From contig NC_092048.1 of NCBI RefSeq assembly GCF_003086295.3, positions 105,478,276-105,542,275 on the forward strand: 64,000 nt of DNA. Reading direction: 5' to 3'. Source of the DNA: Arachis hypogaea (lineage: Eukaryota; Streptophyta; Magnoliopsida; Fabales; Fabaceae). Shown here in pieces: positions 31,865-44,722 of this stretch (its first letter is position 1; every line of letters begins with the position of its first letter). Position numbers and translations under genes: made by a program. The notes beneath the pieces are model-generated. The model was not told where the DNA came from. It saw nothing but the letters and a program-made list of their open reading frames with translations, and made no database searches.

Positions 31865-34800
31865 ATGACAGGTAGAAGAAGCAGGGCTTCAACTTCCTTT
31901 GATTCTGAACCTGAGAGGACCTTCCTTAGATTGAGGAGGGAAGCAAGAGGAAAGAGAGTCGTTAGTGCTGAGGAAGAAGAGGAGTATTTTGAATCAGACA
32001 TGGATGAGAATATGGAAAACCATCATGAAGAAGAGGCTCACAACCATGGCAGAGAAGGCCCAATGCATCATGCTGGGCAAGAGAGAAGAGTTCTGGGATC
32101 TTACATCAATCCAAACCCAGGAAACTGTGGAAGTAGCATCCAAAAGCCAACCATACATGCCAATAACTTTGAACTAAAGCCATAGCTCATCACCCATGTT
32201 CAGAACAACTGTTCATTCGGAGGAAGTGTTCAAGAAGATCCCAATCAACATCTAACCACCTTCCTGAGGATATGTGATACTGTAAAGTCTAATAGTGTTC
32301 ATCCTGACACCTACAGACTGCTTCTATTCCCCTTCTCACTCAAGGACAAGGCATCTAAATGGCTGAAATCCTTTCCGAAGGAGAGCTTAACAACCTGGGA
32401 AGATGTGGTTAACAAGTTCTTGGCGAGATTCTATCCTCCTCAAAGAATCAACAGGTTGAGAGCTGAAGTTCAAACTTTCAGGCAACAGGATGGTGAGACT
32501 CTCTACAAAGCATGGGAGAGATTTAAAGACTTGACAAGAAGGTGCCCGCCAGATATGTTCAATGAATGGGTGCAGTTACACATTTTCTATGAAGGTCTTT
32601 CTTATGAATCAAAAAAAGTAGTAGACCACTCATCCGGGGGATCTCTGAACAAGAAGAAGACCATTGAAGAAGCCATAGATGTCATTGAGACTGTAGCTGA
32701 GAATGACTACTTCTATGCTTCTAAAAGAGGCAACACTAGAGGAGTGATGGAGCTGAACAACGTGGATGCACTGCTAGCTCAAAATAAGATGATCACCAAG
32801 CAGCTGGCTGACCTTACCAAGAAGATGGAGAGGAGTCAAGTAGCAGTAATCACCACCTCAACAGCAGCTCAAGAAGGAGTGAATGAGGAAGCATAGAGTG
32901 ATCAGGAATAAGCCAACTACATTGGAAATCCACCTAGGCAGAACCATGACCCATACTCTAAAACCTATAATCCTGGTTGGAGGAACCACCCAAACTTTGG
33001 GTGGGGAAATCAACAAGACCAATGCCAAGATCAGAGACGCCACAACCCCAACAAGAATGCAGCTCACCAACAGTCCACACAGAGATCATATCAACGTCCA
33101 CCTAATAACACACCTCAACATCCATACCAAAGCCAAAATGGCCCTTCTCATCCCTCCAATCTCAATTCACCATCATCGGAAGAAAGATTATCAAGGATTG
33201 AGACTCTACTTGGAGTCATACGTAAGAAAGTCCAGGACAGTAAAGTATTCCAAGAGGAAGTGCGGTTCAATATGCAGAATCAAGATGCTGCCATCAAGAA
33301 ACTTGAGACACAAATTGGCTACCTATTCAAACAAATTCCCAGTCATAACCTGTGCAGCAACACTGATCCAAACCTAAGAGAGGAATGTCAGGCTATCACC
33401 CTCAGAAGTGGGAAGGAATTGAAGGAAATTCCCAAGAATTCACAAGAGAAGAACTCAAATGAAAAGGAAAAGGAGCGAGATGAAGTCCAAATTCCCATTT
33501 CCAGTTCATAGCAAAAAGGAGAAATACTGAAGCCAGACATCCCAAAAGCTCCATACCCTCAGCAATTAAAGAAGAAGGGGGACGACAACCAGTTCTTAAG
33601 ATTTTTGGAAATCTTCAAGAAACTACAAATTAACATACCCTTTGCTGAAGCAATAGAGCAAATGCCGCTCTATGCCAAGTTTTTAAAGGAATTAATGACT
33701 AAGAAGAGAAGCTAGAAGAGCAATGAGACCGTGATACTAACCAAAGAATGTAGTGTCATCATTCAGCACAAACTACCTTAGAAATTGAAGGACCCTGGGA
33801 GTTTCTAGATCCCTTGCATTATAGGGGAAATCACAGTGGAAAAGGCTCTGTGTGACTTAGGAGCCAGCATAAATCTGATGTCAGTAGCTATGATGAGAAA
33901 AATGAGGATTAAGGAGGCTAAGCCAACAAAAATGGCCCTACAATTGGCAGATCGATCATTCAAGTTTCCTCATGGCATAGTAGAAGATTTGCTGGTAAAG
34001 GTAGGAGATTTCATCTTCCCAGCAGACTTTGTAGTGCTGGACATGCAGGAGGAAGCCAAGGCCTCTATCATCCTGGGTAGACCGTTCTTGGCCACTGCTG
34101 GAGCTGTCATTGACGTTTAAAAAGGTGAACTCACCCTGAGATTACACAATGAAAAGATAACATTCAATGTGTTCAAGGCCATGAGTTACCCACCAGAACC
34201 ATTGGGAGAATGTATGAGGTTGGATTCACTAGAAGATGCAGTACATGAGATTTTTGAAGAAGAAGAACTTGAAGGGTTAACAAAGGAGGAATCAACATCT
34301 AGCGAAGAGGCTGCAACAGCAGAGATTCATATACAGGGTACACCAAAGGAGGAGAATGAAAAGATGGAAGCACCCAAACTTGAACTCAAAGCTCTGCCAC
34401 CTACTCTCAAATATGCATACTTAGGAGAGAGTGAAAGTTACCCAGTGATCATAAACTCATCCCTCAGCCGAGATCAAGAGGATGAATTACTCCAAGTATT
34501 GCGAAAGCATAAAGATGCCATTGGAAGGACCCTCGCTGACCTGAAAGGAATCAGTTCGGCCATATGCATGCATAAGATACTGTTGGAAGATGATGCCAAA
34601 CCATCCATTCAACCCCAAAGGAGGCTGAATCCAGTCATGAAGGAAGTGGTATAGAAAGAAGTTATGAAGTTATGGCAGGGAGGGGTAATCTACCCAATCT
34701 CCGACAGCCCATGGGTCAGCCCCGTACAGGTTGTCCCAAAAAAGGGAGGAATCACTGTAGTCCCCAATGAGAAGAACGAACTAATCCCTACAAGGACCAT

Positions 34801-37267
34801 CACAGGATGGCGGATGTGCATAGACTACAGAAAACTCAATGAAGCTACAAGAAAAGATCATTTCCCCCTTCTTTTCATGGATCAAATGCTGGAAAGACTT
34901 GCAGGACACGCATATTACTATTTTCTCGACGGTTATTCAGGATATAACCAAATAGTGGTTGATCCGAGAGACCAAGAGAAAACCTCATTCACTTGCCCAT
35001 ATGGAGTGTTTGCCTACAGGTGCATGCCATTTGGGCTATGTAATGCACCTGTAACTTTCCAAAGCTGCATGCTCTCCATTTTCTCAGATATGATAGAAAA
35101 ATTTATTGAAGTCTTTATGGATGACTTTTCGGTATTCGGAGATTCCTTCACTGATTGCCTAAATCACTTGGCCCTGGTATTAAAAAGATGTCAAGAGACC
35201 AACTTGGTCTTGAACTGGGAAAAATGTCACTTTATGGTGACAGGCGGAATAGTTCTTGGCCATAAGGTTTCTAACCAAGGCATTGAGGAAGATAGAGCTA
35301 AGGTGGAACTCATTGAAAAATTATCCCCACCAAGTGATGTCAAGGAAATTAGGAGCTTTTTAGGGCATGCCGGCTTTTACAGAAGGTTTATTAAACATTT
35401 TTCAAAGATAGCCAAGCCCTTAAGCAATCTCCTTGCATCTGATGCACCATTTGTCTTTGATGAAAAATGCATGCTAGTATTTGAAAACTTGAAAAAGAGG
35501 CTGTCCTCTGCCCCTATCATTTCCCCACCTGATTGGAATTTACCATTTGAACTGATGTGTGATGCATCTGATTTTGCAATAGGGGTAGTGTTAGGTCAGA
35601 AGAAAGATAACTTAGTCTATGTGATATACTATGCCAGCAAAGTCCTCAATGACACTCAAAGAAATTACACCACCACTACAAAGGAGTTGCTGGCAATAGT
35701 TTTTGCATTTGACAAGTTTAGATCATACCTCATTGGTGCCAAAGTAATTGTTTTCACAGACCACACAGCACTTAAATACTTGTTTGCCAAGCAGGAGTCA
35801 AAACCAAGACTGATAAGGTGGATCTTATTGTTGCAGGAATTCAATATTGAGATTAGAGACAAAAAAGGAGTGGAGAACAAGGTAGCCGATCACCTATCCA
35901 GGATCCCTCATGACAAAGGTGGAACACATAATACAAGTGTAAATGAATGTTTTCCAGATAAGCAGTTAATGACGGTTCACAAAGCACCCTAGTTTGCAAA
36001 CATTGCCAATTTCAAGGCAACTGGGGCTTTACCTCCAGAGATCAACAAACATCAAAAGAGAAAGCTCATCAATGACGCAAAGTATTTTGTTTGGGATGAA
36101 CCATATCTCTTCAAGAAGTGTTCAGATGGAATTCTGAGAAGATGTGTTTCGGAAGAAGAGGGACGAGAGGTCTTGTGGAACTGCCACGGCTCGTGCTATG
36201 GAGGCCATTTTGGAAGGGATAGAACTGCAGCCAAGGTGTTACATAGCGGATTCTTTTGGCCCACCCTTTTCAAGGATGCCAAAGAACTAGTAAAGAGCTG
36301 CAATTAATGTCAAAGAGCTGGAAACTTACCCAAAAGAAATGAGATGCCACAGAATTTCATCTTAGAACTAGAACTGTTTGATGTGTGGAAAATCGATTTC
36401 ATGGGACCATTCCCAACCTCATATGCAAACAAGTACATCTTGGTAGCAATGGATTACGTTTCCAAGTGGGTAGAGGCTGTTGCAACCCCAACGAATGACA
36501 ACAAGGTAGTCATGAACTTCCTCAGAAAGAACATCGTTAGCCGGTTCGGAGTCCCCCGAGCACTCATCAGTGATGGAGGGAGCCATTTTTGTAACAGACC
36601 ACTAGAAGCGCTCCTCCTACGATACGGGGTGAAACACAATATTGCCACGCCTTACCACCCCCAAACAAGTGGGTAAACTGAGATATCTAACAGAGAGCTA
36701 AAAAGGATTCTGGAAAAGACTGTAGGAGCATCAAGAAAGGATTGGTCGAAGAAGCTGGATGATGCTCTTTGGGCATACAGAACGGCATTCAAAACACCAA
36801 TCGGGATGTCCCCATATCAACTGGTATATGGAAAAGCTTGTCATTTACCATTGGAGCTGGAACACAAAGCCCTCTGGGCTCTCAAGCTACCAAATTTTGA
36901 TAGTGTTGCTACTGGTGAAAAGAGGGTCTTACAGCTGTAGGAAATAGAGGAGTTCAGATCTCAAGCCTATGAAAATGCCAAGATTTATAAAGAAAAGGCA
37001 AAGAAAAGGCACGACCTCCATCTGGCACCCAGGAGCTTCGAAAAAGGACAGCAAGTGCTCCTCTACAATTCCAAATTAAGAATTTTCCCTGGAAAACTCA
37101 AATCAAGGTGGTCAGGACCCTTTCTTGTCACAAAGGTCTCACCGTATGGACACATAGAAATCATGGAGGAAAGCTCAAAAAGGATGTTCACTGTGAATGG
37201 ACAAAGGCTCAAGCACTACATGGGCAACATGGGGGAAAGCCCCAAAATGAAATATCATCTCAACTGA
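31865..37267 (+). pseudogene. gag-pol: gag-pol polyprotein of element F: gag-PR-RT-RNaseH-INT, 13 in-frame stops
   Basis: 1,801 codons in one frame without any frameshift, start MTGRRSRASTSFDSEPER. Gag: LLLFPFSLKDKASKWLKSFP, RFYPPQRINRLRAEVQTF. Linker with TLRSGKEL. Protease: [28 protein letters not shown] (34080-34118). RT from about 34680: [30 protein letters not shown], and FMDDFSVFG active site near 35113. RNase [46 protein letters not shown]. Integrase: zinc region about 36180-36320, [16 protein letters not shown] (36570), [20 protein letters not shown] module, LKHY end. One RNase H only, which fits Athila rather than Tat. Stops at 32183, 32894, 32909, 33509, 33713, 33779, 33806, 34118, 34652, 35990, 36305, 36674 and 36938. 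ATG chosen by match with H. Confidence 0.93.
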
Positions 37268-37276
37268 TGGAGAAAT

Positions 37277-37325
37277 CGTCGAGCTAGCGACGCTAAAAGA
37301 GCGCTTCGTTGGGAGGCAACCCAAC
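37277..37325 (+). other. Double hairpin after the pol stop of F
   Basis: Hairpin 1 CGTCG-AGCTAG-CGACG (37277-37292), hairpin 2 GTTGGG-AGGCAA-CCCAAC (37308-37325), starting 10 nt after the stop codon. In hairpin 1 both bases of the fifth pair differ from H (G-C for A-T). Confidence 0.78.
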
Positions 37326-38885
37326 CTAAGGTAGTTTCCTTTTCATGATCATCTCAATAAAGGATATAAGCAGTTTCCCTCGTATTGTGAGGAGCCAAGT
37401 TTGGTGTTACACACCAAACCAATCCAAGAGTGAATGTGTAATTCTAAGTTTGGTGTTCCACCAAAGATTTCAGTTAGAATCACATTACACCTCTTCAATG
37501 GCAAGTTGCTAGCCCCAACCAATCAGGGAAACTGCTTAACAATAGTTTTGTTTCTATTTCATAGTTGTTTTATCAATAAAAGCACATGAGGTTCTGCATT
37601 AGGCAATGAACTAAGTTTGGTGTTCACACACCAAATTAAATCCAGAAATTTACAAGCATACATGCAAGCTAACTATTCCTCAAGTGCTTGGGGAACAAGC
37701 AACTTCCAATAACTTTGCAGTAATTCAATCAACCTTCTAGAAAAATAGTGCACCACCATCCAAGGAGGCGAAGAAGGACGCAGAAGCTATGGATGATGAC
37801 AACAAAGAGATAACCAGAAGGCACCACCAAAAGGTTGTATTGCTACTTGATCCCATATACTTGGAGATGTTAAAAAAATTGGAAGTCTGAATGTGCCCCT
37901 GATTAATAGTTACTCTTTAGCTTAAATCACTAGAATTTAATATTTGCTTTCATTGCCTTTGTCATATGTGTGCTGGTCCAAGTACCATGTCTTCATTTTC
38001 ACCTTGCTCACTTGTATGCTTGTCCTTTTTGAATCAAATAAAAAGAGAATGTATGCTATGAAAGACCAGAGTAAGGTTCATATTGTGAAGTAAGTTCCAA
38101 AGTTTGTGGTGTGGTAATAGATTAGCTAAGTTAGTTCACCAACAAGGTAGGAAGGCAATTATCTGTCCTGAATCATATGCTTGAAACACACCCCATGAGA
38201 CTAGCTACATAACAAGATCTTAATAAGAAAAGGGGAAAGAAAAATGAAAGTTGAGAAATAAAGAAAAAGAGTAAGAAATAAGGCTAGACACCAAGGGTTG
38301 AATCTTAAGGCATGTGTCTGTGGTGCTCCTGTGCAAGGGATATACTTGGTGAATAAGCTATCAGGGGTGCCTTATCACTTAGTAACTTGGGTTAACTAAC
38401 ACGGGATTATCAGCTGAAAGTCCACTATCAAGAGTAACCCTTGCTACAGAGCACTTAGTAACCCAAAGAGGTGCTGGACACCAAGGTCTCAAGAATAAGA
38501 ATAACAAACCATGTGCCTGTGGTGTGAATGTATGGGGAGAAAGAGACTTAAGGGAGTAAGTCCTTAGGGGTATCTTAACACCCAGCACCTTGGACCAACT
38601 GGTTCGGGAGTGCTGGCTGAAAGCTTATCTTAAAGAGTCGCCCCCTTACAAAGCACCTAGTCTAAAGAACACAATCAAACCCTGAAAACAAAAAAAGGGA
38701 TCAATAAATAAAAGTCCCATAGGGTGCAATCAAGTGAGTATTCCAGGGCATGGTAAAGGTCTGAAAGCCAATAAAGGAATGAACCTAAGTTCCTATGCAT
38801 GAAACCCCATAAAACCAAGGACATGACTTCCACAATAATAATTCATTTCTCTTGTCATTTCATTCATCATTCTCTTGTTTCAGTA
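37326..38885 (+). other. 3' non-coding region of F
   Basis: No ORF supported and no ORF3. Holds AAGTTTGGTGTT motifs near 37397, 37445 and 37614, a degenerate copy of the terminal hairpin (GCTTG-GGGAA-CAAGC, about 37686-37700), and the paired motifs CATGTGTCTGTGGTG (about 38310) and CATGTGCCTGTGGTG (about 38512). Confidence 0.65.
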
Positions 38886-38922
38886 CTTGCTTAGGGACAA
38901 GCAAGCTTTAAGTTTAGTGTTG
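38886..38922 (+). other. Terminal hairpin and plus-strand primer region of F
   Basis: CTTGCTT-AGGGAC-AAGCAAG (38886-38905), then CTTTAAGTTTAGTGTTG up to the LTR. No long polypurine tract. Confidence 0.72.
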
Positions 38923-41146
38923 TGATGCCAGGGCATTTTGGCCAGTTTTACTGACCTTTTCTTTACAGTTTTAGGGTAGTTTCATGCATTTTCTTAGGAA
39001 ATAAGCAAGTTTTGGATAAATAATCACTTACATCTTGATTCAAGCAAACATTGTGAATTTTATATGATTTTATGAGAATTATGCATGAATTGAATGATAA
39101 AATGAATGATGCATGATCTCATGGATTAGAACCTAGCTTTGATGCACTTTATTTGCTTGATTTCAGGAAAAAGGAAGCAAGGAAGAGCCACGTTAGTAGT
39201 CACGTTAGTCTAACTAACGTGACCACTAACGTGGAATAGGAGCTAGCTTGCAACGTTAATGAGAAAAGTGATCGCCAATAATGTCTTCGAAGCCATCATA
39301 GCCCACATTAATTACCACGTTAACTACATTAACGTGGTAGTTAACGTGAAGGAAAAGGGAGCTCCAAGCGTTAGTGGTAAAAGTGAGTGCCACTAATGCT
39401 CCAAAAGGGCAATTGGCCACGTTAAAAGTCACGTTAACTCAGTTAACGTGAACTCTAACGTGGAAAAGGAAGATAATGCCAACGTTAGTGACACTCACCT
39501 TTGTCACTAACGTTGGACTAAGCCCATATTGGCTACGTTAAGAGCCACATTAACTTAGTTAACATGAACTCTAACGTGGAAGGAGCAAGGAATCACCAAC
39601 GTTAGTGATACTCACTTTTGTCACTAACGTTGGAGATGGAAATCAACACCACATTAGTGGCCACGTTAATGTAATTAACGTGAGGCACTAACGTGGGAAA
39701 GGGGCGTTTTGGAGCGTTAGTGAAAAAGGTAGGTGTCACTAACGCTCTCGAAGATTTGGCAAGCCTACATTAAAGGTCACGTTAACTATACTAACGTGAA
39801 CTCTAATGTAGGGAGAAAGGGGTACTCTCAACGTTGTTGGGAAAGGTAAACCCCAGTAACGTTTGCGAAGGGCCAAGAGGCAACGTTAGTGGTCACGTTA
39901 GTGCCACTAACGTTGAAGTTAACGTGGACCATTTTGGGTTAGAAACATTAGTGAAAAAGGTGATTGTCACTAACGTTCTCGACCCCACATTTTCACTTAA
40001 CGTTAACACCACTAACGCCCTAAGCTAAAGTCCATGCCTACTGCACACTTTCTCTGCAAGTGAAGCTGAGCCCACTAAAGATGATAACTACTTCAACTCA
40101 AGATCCAAAGGCCCATATCCAAGACTTGAAGAGCCAACTAGAAGATCAGAAGAGTAGTATAAATAGGAGTAGTTTTAAACTAGAAAGAAGCTTTTGGATT
40201 AGGAGAACCACTCTCTGTATAATTTTAGTTTCTCTACAACTTCTAGTTTTACTTTCAGAATGCATTCTCCATCTTTGTTTTCCATTCCCAGAGCTATGAA
40301 CAACTAAACCCCTTTCATTTGGTTAGGGAGCTCTGTTGTAATTTGATGGATCAATAATAGTTTTCATTATTCTTCCTCTTTCTTTTCTCTTGATTTTACT
40401 AGAAAGCTTTCAATCTTCATTCAATTGGGTAGTTGTCTTGGAAAAGAAGCTATTCATACTTGGATCTCTTCAGAACCTTGGAAGAGGAATGAAGAGATCA
40501 TGCTAGAAATGCTTTCTCATGTTGGACCAAATTGGGGTTTGGATGGATATAGTGACATATAATCCTACCAACACTTTGATTTGGAAATACATGTGGTATA
40601 ATCAGTGACCATACTTCATCTCTTCTCATGAGCAATTGGACCAAGGAATTGGCTATTGATCAAAATTTGAGAGATTGAATTACCAAGGAATTGGAATTCA
40701 ATCACTTAAAATTGCCAAGGAGATCAATGAATGCATTGATTGAGGAAGAGATGAAAATGAACTTGATCCGGAGAATGCAACATCTCCTAAGCCCAGTGAA
40801 TTCCCCATTTCTGATCTTACCCATTCTCTTTTAATTTTTGCAATTTACTTTCATGCTAAATTCCCCATTCCCCATTTAATATTCTGCAATTTACTTTCTG
40901 TCATTTATATTCAGCTCTTTATTCCCAGCATTTACATTTTCTGCTATTTACATTTCCGCCATTTAATTTCCTGCAACTCTCACATCAAATTCTGCTTAGC
41001 TCAACTAGAACATTCCTCTAATTAAAGTTGATTGACCAATCAATCCCTGTGGGATTTGACCTCACTCTATTGTGAGTTTTTACTTGACGACAATTCGGTA
41101 TACTTGCCGAAGAAAAATTTGTTGAGAGACAAGTTTCCGTGCATCA
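38923..41146 (+). repeat. 3' LTR of element F
   Basis: 2,224 bp. Array at 39186-40020 and TATA box TATAAATAGG at 40158-40167. It has about 30 bp (near 40110) absent from the 5' copy; H keeps part of this segment, so the 5' copy has probably lost it. Confidence 0.94.
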
Positions 41147-42065
41147 GCGTTTACCTGGCTGGCGTTTAAACGCCAGTTTTCCTTCTTCACTGGGCGTTTT
41201 GGACGCCCAGTTTTTTCTGTGTAATTCCTCTACTGAATGTTCTGAATCTTCAATTCTCTGTGTTATTGATTTGAAAAGACACAATTTTGAATTTTTTTTT
41301 TGAATTTTTAATGATGAGAAACAATAGAAATGCAACTAAGATCAAATAAACAATGCATGCAAGACACCAAACTTAGAAGTTTGTATACTAAGGACTATAA
41401 CAATTTGAAAATGCATGTAAGAAACAACAAAAGACACAGAATAAGAGAAATTAAAGATCAGAGCACTGAAATCATCAAGAACAACTTGAAGATCAATGAA
41501 GAATAAAGACATGCAATTGACACCAAACTTAAAAATTGATATTGGACTCAAACAAGAAACATAAAATATTTTTTATTTTTATGGTTTTATAAATTTTTTT
41601 GTGATTTTTCGAAAATTGAGTGGAAAAGAAAATAAAGGGGTTCAAAATTTTTAATAAGAGTTCCAGGAATCATTGCAATGCTAGTCTAAGACTCCGGTCC
41701 AGGAATTAGACATGGCTTACTAGCCAGCCAAGCTTTCAATGAAAGCTCCGGTCCAAAACACTAGACATGGCCAATGGCCAGCCAAGCTTTAGCAGATCAT
41801 TGCTAACAACAGCAAAATTGATAGAAATCAACAAGCTCTTGTGATCATAAGTTGAAACCTCGGTCCAATAAGATTAGACATGGCTTCACAGCTAGCCAGA
41901 ATTTAACAGATCATCATGAAACTCTAGAATTCATTCTTAAAAACTCTAAAGAACAAAATAAAAAAAATTTTGTTTTTTTGTATTTTAAAAAATTTTTTCG
42001 AAAATAAAAAGTAAAATTACCTAATCTAAGCAACAAGATAAACCGTCAGTTGTCCAAACTCGAAC

Positions 42066-42085
42066 AATCCCCGGCAATGGCGCCA
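42066..42085 (-). promoter_or_regulatory. Primer-binding site of E, tRNA-Asp type
   Basis: TGGCGCCATTGCCGGGGATT on minus; one mismatch to tRNA-Asp. Confidence 0.9.
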
Positions 42086-42091
42086 AAAACT

Positions 42092-43719
42092 TGGTGCACG
42101 AAATTGTGATCATCAACAATAGTGCCAAAGACTTGGAGCTCTCAAACGTGAATCACACTTTGTCACAATTCCGCACAACTAACCAGCAAGTGCATTGGGT
42201 CGTCCAAGTAATACCTTACGTGAGTAAGGGTCGATCCCACGGAGATTGTCGGCTTGAAGCAAGCTATGGTCATCTTGTAAATCTCAATCAGGTGGATTCA
42301 AATGGTTATGGAGGATTGATAATTAAAAGATGAATAAAACATAAAATAAAGATAGAGATACTTATGTAATTCATTGGTGAGAATTTCAGATACGCGTATG
42401 AAGATGCTTTGTTCCTCCTGAACCTCTGCTTTCCTATTGCCTTATTCCAATCATTCATAATCTCTTCCATGGCAAGCTTTATGTTAGGCATCACCGTTGT
42501 CAATGGCTACTTCCCGTCCTCTCAGTGAAAATGTTCTACGCACGCTGTCACCGAACGGCTAATCATCTATCGGTTCTCGATCATGTTGGAATAGGATCCA
42601 TTGATCCTTTTGCGTCTGTCACATGCCCAACACTCGCGAGTTTGAAGCTCATCACAGTCATCCCTTCCCAGATCCTACTCAGAATACCACAGACATGGTT
42701 TAGAAATTCCGGATCTCAGGAATGGCCGCCAATAATTCTAGCCTATACCACGAAGGTTCTAATCTTAGATTAGAAACCCAAGAGATACACATTCAAGCTT
42801 GTTTGCATGTAGAACGGAAGTGGTTGTCAGGCACGTGTTCATAGGTGAGAATGGTGATGAGTGTCACATAATCATCACATTCATCATGTTCTTGAGTGTG
42901 AATGAATATCTTAGAGAAGAAGTAGGCATAAATTGAATAGAAATATAGTAGTACTTTGCATTAATTCATGAAGAACAGCAGAGCTCCACACCTTAATCTA
43001 TGGTGTGTAGAAACTCCACCGTTGAAAATACAAAAGTGATAATGGTGGTCATTGGCTTCGGCCCCAGAGAGGGAACCTAAAGAACCAATATGAAAATACA
43101 ACAGTAAAAGTTCCTATTTATAGAGAATTAGTAGCCTAGGGTTTACAGAAATAAGTAAGTAATGCAGAAATCTTCTTCCGGGCCCACTTGGTGTGTGCTT
43201 GGGCTGAGCATTGAAGCTTTCACATGTAGAGACTTTTCTTGGAGTTAAACGCCAGCTTTTGTGCCAGTTTGGGCGTTTAACTCCAACTTTTGTGCCAGTT
43301 CTGGCGTTTTGACGCCAGAATTCTTAAGCTGACTTGGAACGCCATTTTGGGCCATCAAATCTTGGGCAAAGTATGGACTATTATATATTTCTAGAAAGCC
43401 CAGGATGTCTACTTTTCAACGCAATTGAGAGCGCACCAATGGGGCTTCTGTAGCTCCAGAAAATCCACTTCGAGTGCAGGGAGGTCAGAATCTAACAGCA
43501 TCTGCAGTCCTTTTTCAGCCTCTGAATCAGATTTTTGCTCAGGTCCCTCAATTTCAGCCAGAAAATACTTGAAATCATAGAAAACACACAAACTCATAGT
43601 AAAGTCCAGAAATGTGATTTTTAAATAAAAAATAATAAAAACATAATAAAAAATAACTAAAACATACTAAAAACATACTAAAAATAATGCCAAAAAGCGT
43701 ATAAATTATCCGCTCATCA
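42092..43719 (-). repeat. 5' LTR of element E
   Basis: 1,628 bp on minus; TATA box at 43113-43122; palindromes at about 43243-43345. Its outer end meets GTCAG of the D gag. Confidence 0.94.
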
Positions 43720-44722
43720 GTCAGCTGAGCAAGAAAGTTTCTGAACTCCCTCCTAGTACTCTTCCAAACAATACAGAAGAGAATCCAAAAAGAGAGTGCA
43801 AGGCTATCAACATAACCCACACGGCTGAACCTGGAGAGGAGGAAGAGGCAGTTATCTCCACTGAAGAAGACCTCAATGGACGTCCAATGGCCTCCAAGGA
43901 GTTCCCTAATGAGGAACCATGGGAATATGAGGCTCACACTGAGACCATAGAGATTCCATTGAATTTACTTTTGCCATTCATTAGCTCTGATGAGTATTCT
44001 TCCTCTGAAGTGGATGAAGATGTTACTGAAGAGCAAGTTGCTAAGTACCTTGGAGCAATCATGAAGTTAAATGCCAAGTTATTTGGTAATGAGACTTGGG
44101 AAGATGAACCCCCCTTGCTCCCCAAAGAACTGGATGGCCTGACTAGGCAGAAATTACCTCTGAAGAGACAGGATCCTGAAAAGTTCTCAATACCTTGTAC
44201 CATAGGCACCATGACCTTTGAGAAGGCTCTGTGTGACCTAGGGTCAAGCATAAACCTCATGCCTCTCTCTGTAATGGAGAAGCTAGGAATCCTTGAGGTA
44301 CAAGCTGCAAGAATCTCACTAGAGATGGCAGATAATTCAAGAAAATAGGCTTATGGACTTGTAAAGGATGTCTTGGTAAAGGTTGAAGGCCACTACATCC
44401 CTGCTGATTTCATAATCCTAGACACTGGGAAGTGTATGGATGAATCCATCATCCTTGGTAGACCCTTCCTAGCCACAGCAAGAGCTGTGATTGATGTTGA
44501 CAGAGGAGAATTGGTCCTTCAAGTGAATGAGGACTCCCTTGTGTTTAAAGCTCAAGGATCTCCCTCTGTAACCATGGAAAGGAAGCATGAAAAGCTTCTC
44601 TCAATGCAGAGTCAAGCAAAATCCCTACATTCAAACTCTAAGTTTAGTGTTGGGGGGCCACAACCAAACTCTAAGTTTGGTGTTGAGAGGCCATCATCAT
44701 GCTCTGAGTATCTGTGAGGCTC
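43720..44722 (+). pseudogene. gag-pro: gag-protease of element D, 3' part, after E
   Basis: Resumes the D gag frame after the E insertion (LSKKVSELPPSTLP) and runs to the stop at 44717. Protease: CDLGSSINLMPLSVMEK, LEMADNSRK, a stop at 44346-44348 in place of Gln, then [20 protein letters not shown]. The tail has AAGTTTGGTGT-coded KFGV repeats and ends EYL, as in E. Five bases after the stop the D sequence is cut by the LTR of G; GGCTC (44718-44722) is the expected target duplication. Confidence 0.88.

Larger units (their letters stand above)
29382..41146 (+). mobile_element. Element F: complete Athila-like element with gag-pol, nested in E
   Basis: 11,765 bp: 5' LTR 29382-31566, tRNA-Asp primer site, gag-PR-RT-RH-INT in a single frame, 3' non-coding region, 3' LTR 38923-41146. 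Target duplication GCGTT is exact (29377-29381 and 41147-41151). It has no ORF3. LTRs differ at roughly 80 sites by eye (3.7%) plus a 30-bp indel near 40110. H has the same LTR family. Confidence 0.95.
41147..43719 (-). mobile_element. Element E, 5' part (leader start and 5' LTR)
   Basis: Continuation of E right of F. From 43719 on minus: 5' LTR to 42092, primer site at 42085-42066, leader to 41147. The leader has three GCTGGC/GCCATGTCTA/TGGACCG units (41693-41735, 41744-41789, 41857-41903), an AAGTTTGGTGT motif near 41525, and the remaining palindromes at 41147-41207. Confidence 0.92.

Noticed and set aside
31865..31878. Splice donor (ACAGGTAGAA) after the gag ATG of F
   Set aside because: Only one copy has GT, H has GG at the same site, and F has no ORF3 acceptor; too weak to call.
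29382..41146. Possible env gene of F
   Set aside because: The 1.6 kb after pol has no ORF beyond about 70 codons and no signal or membrane segments.
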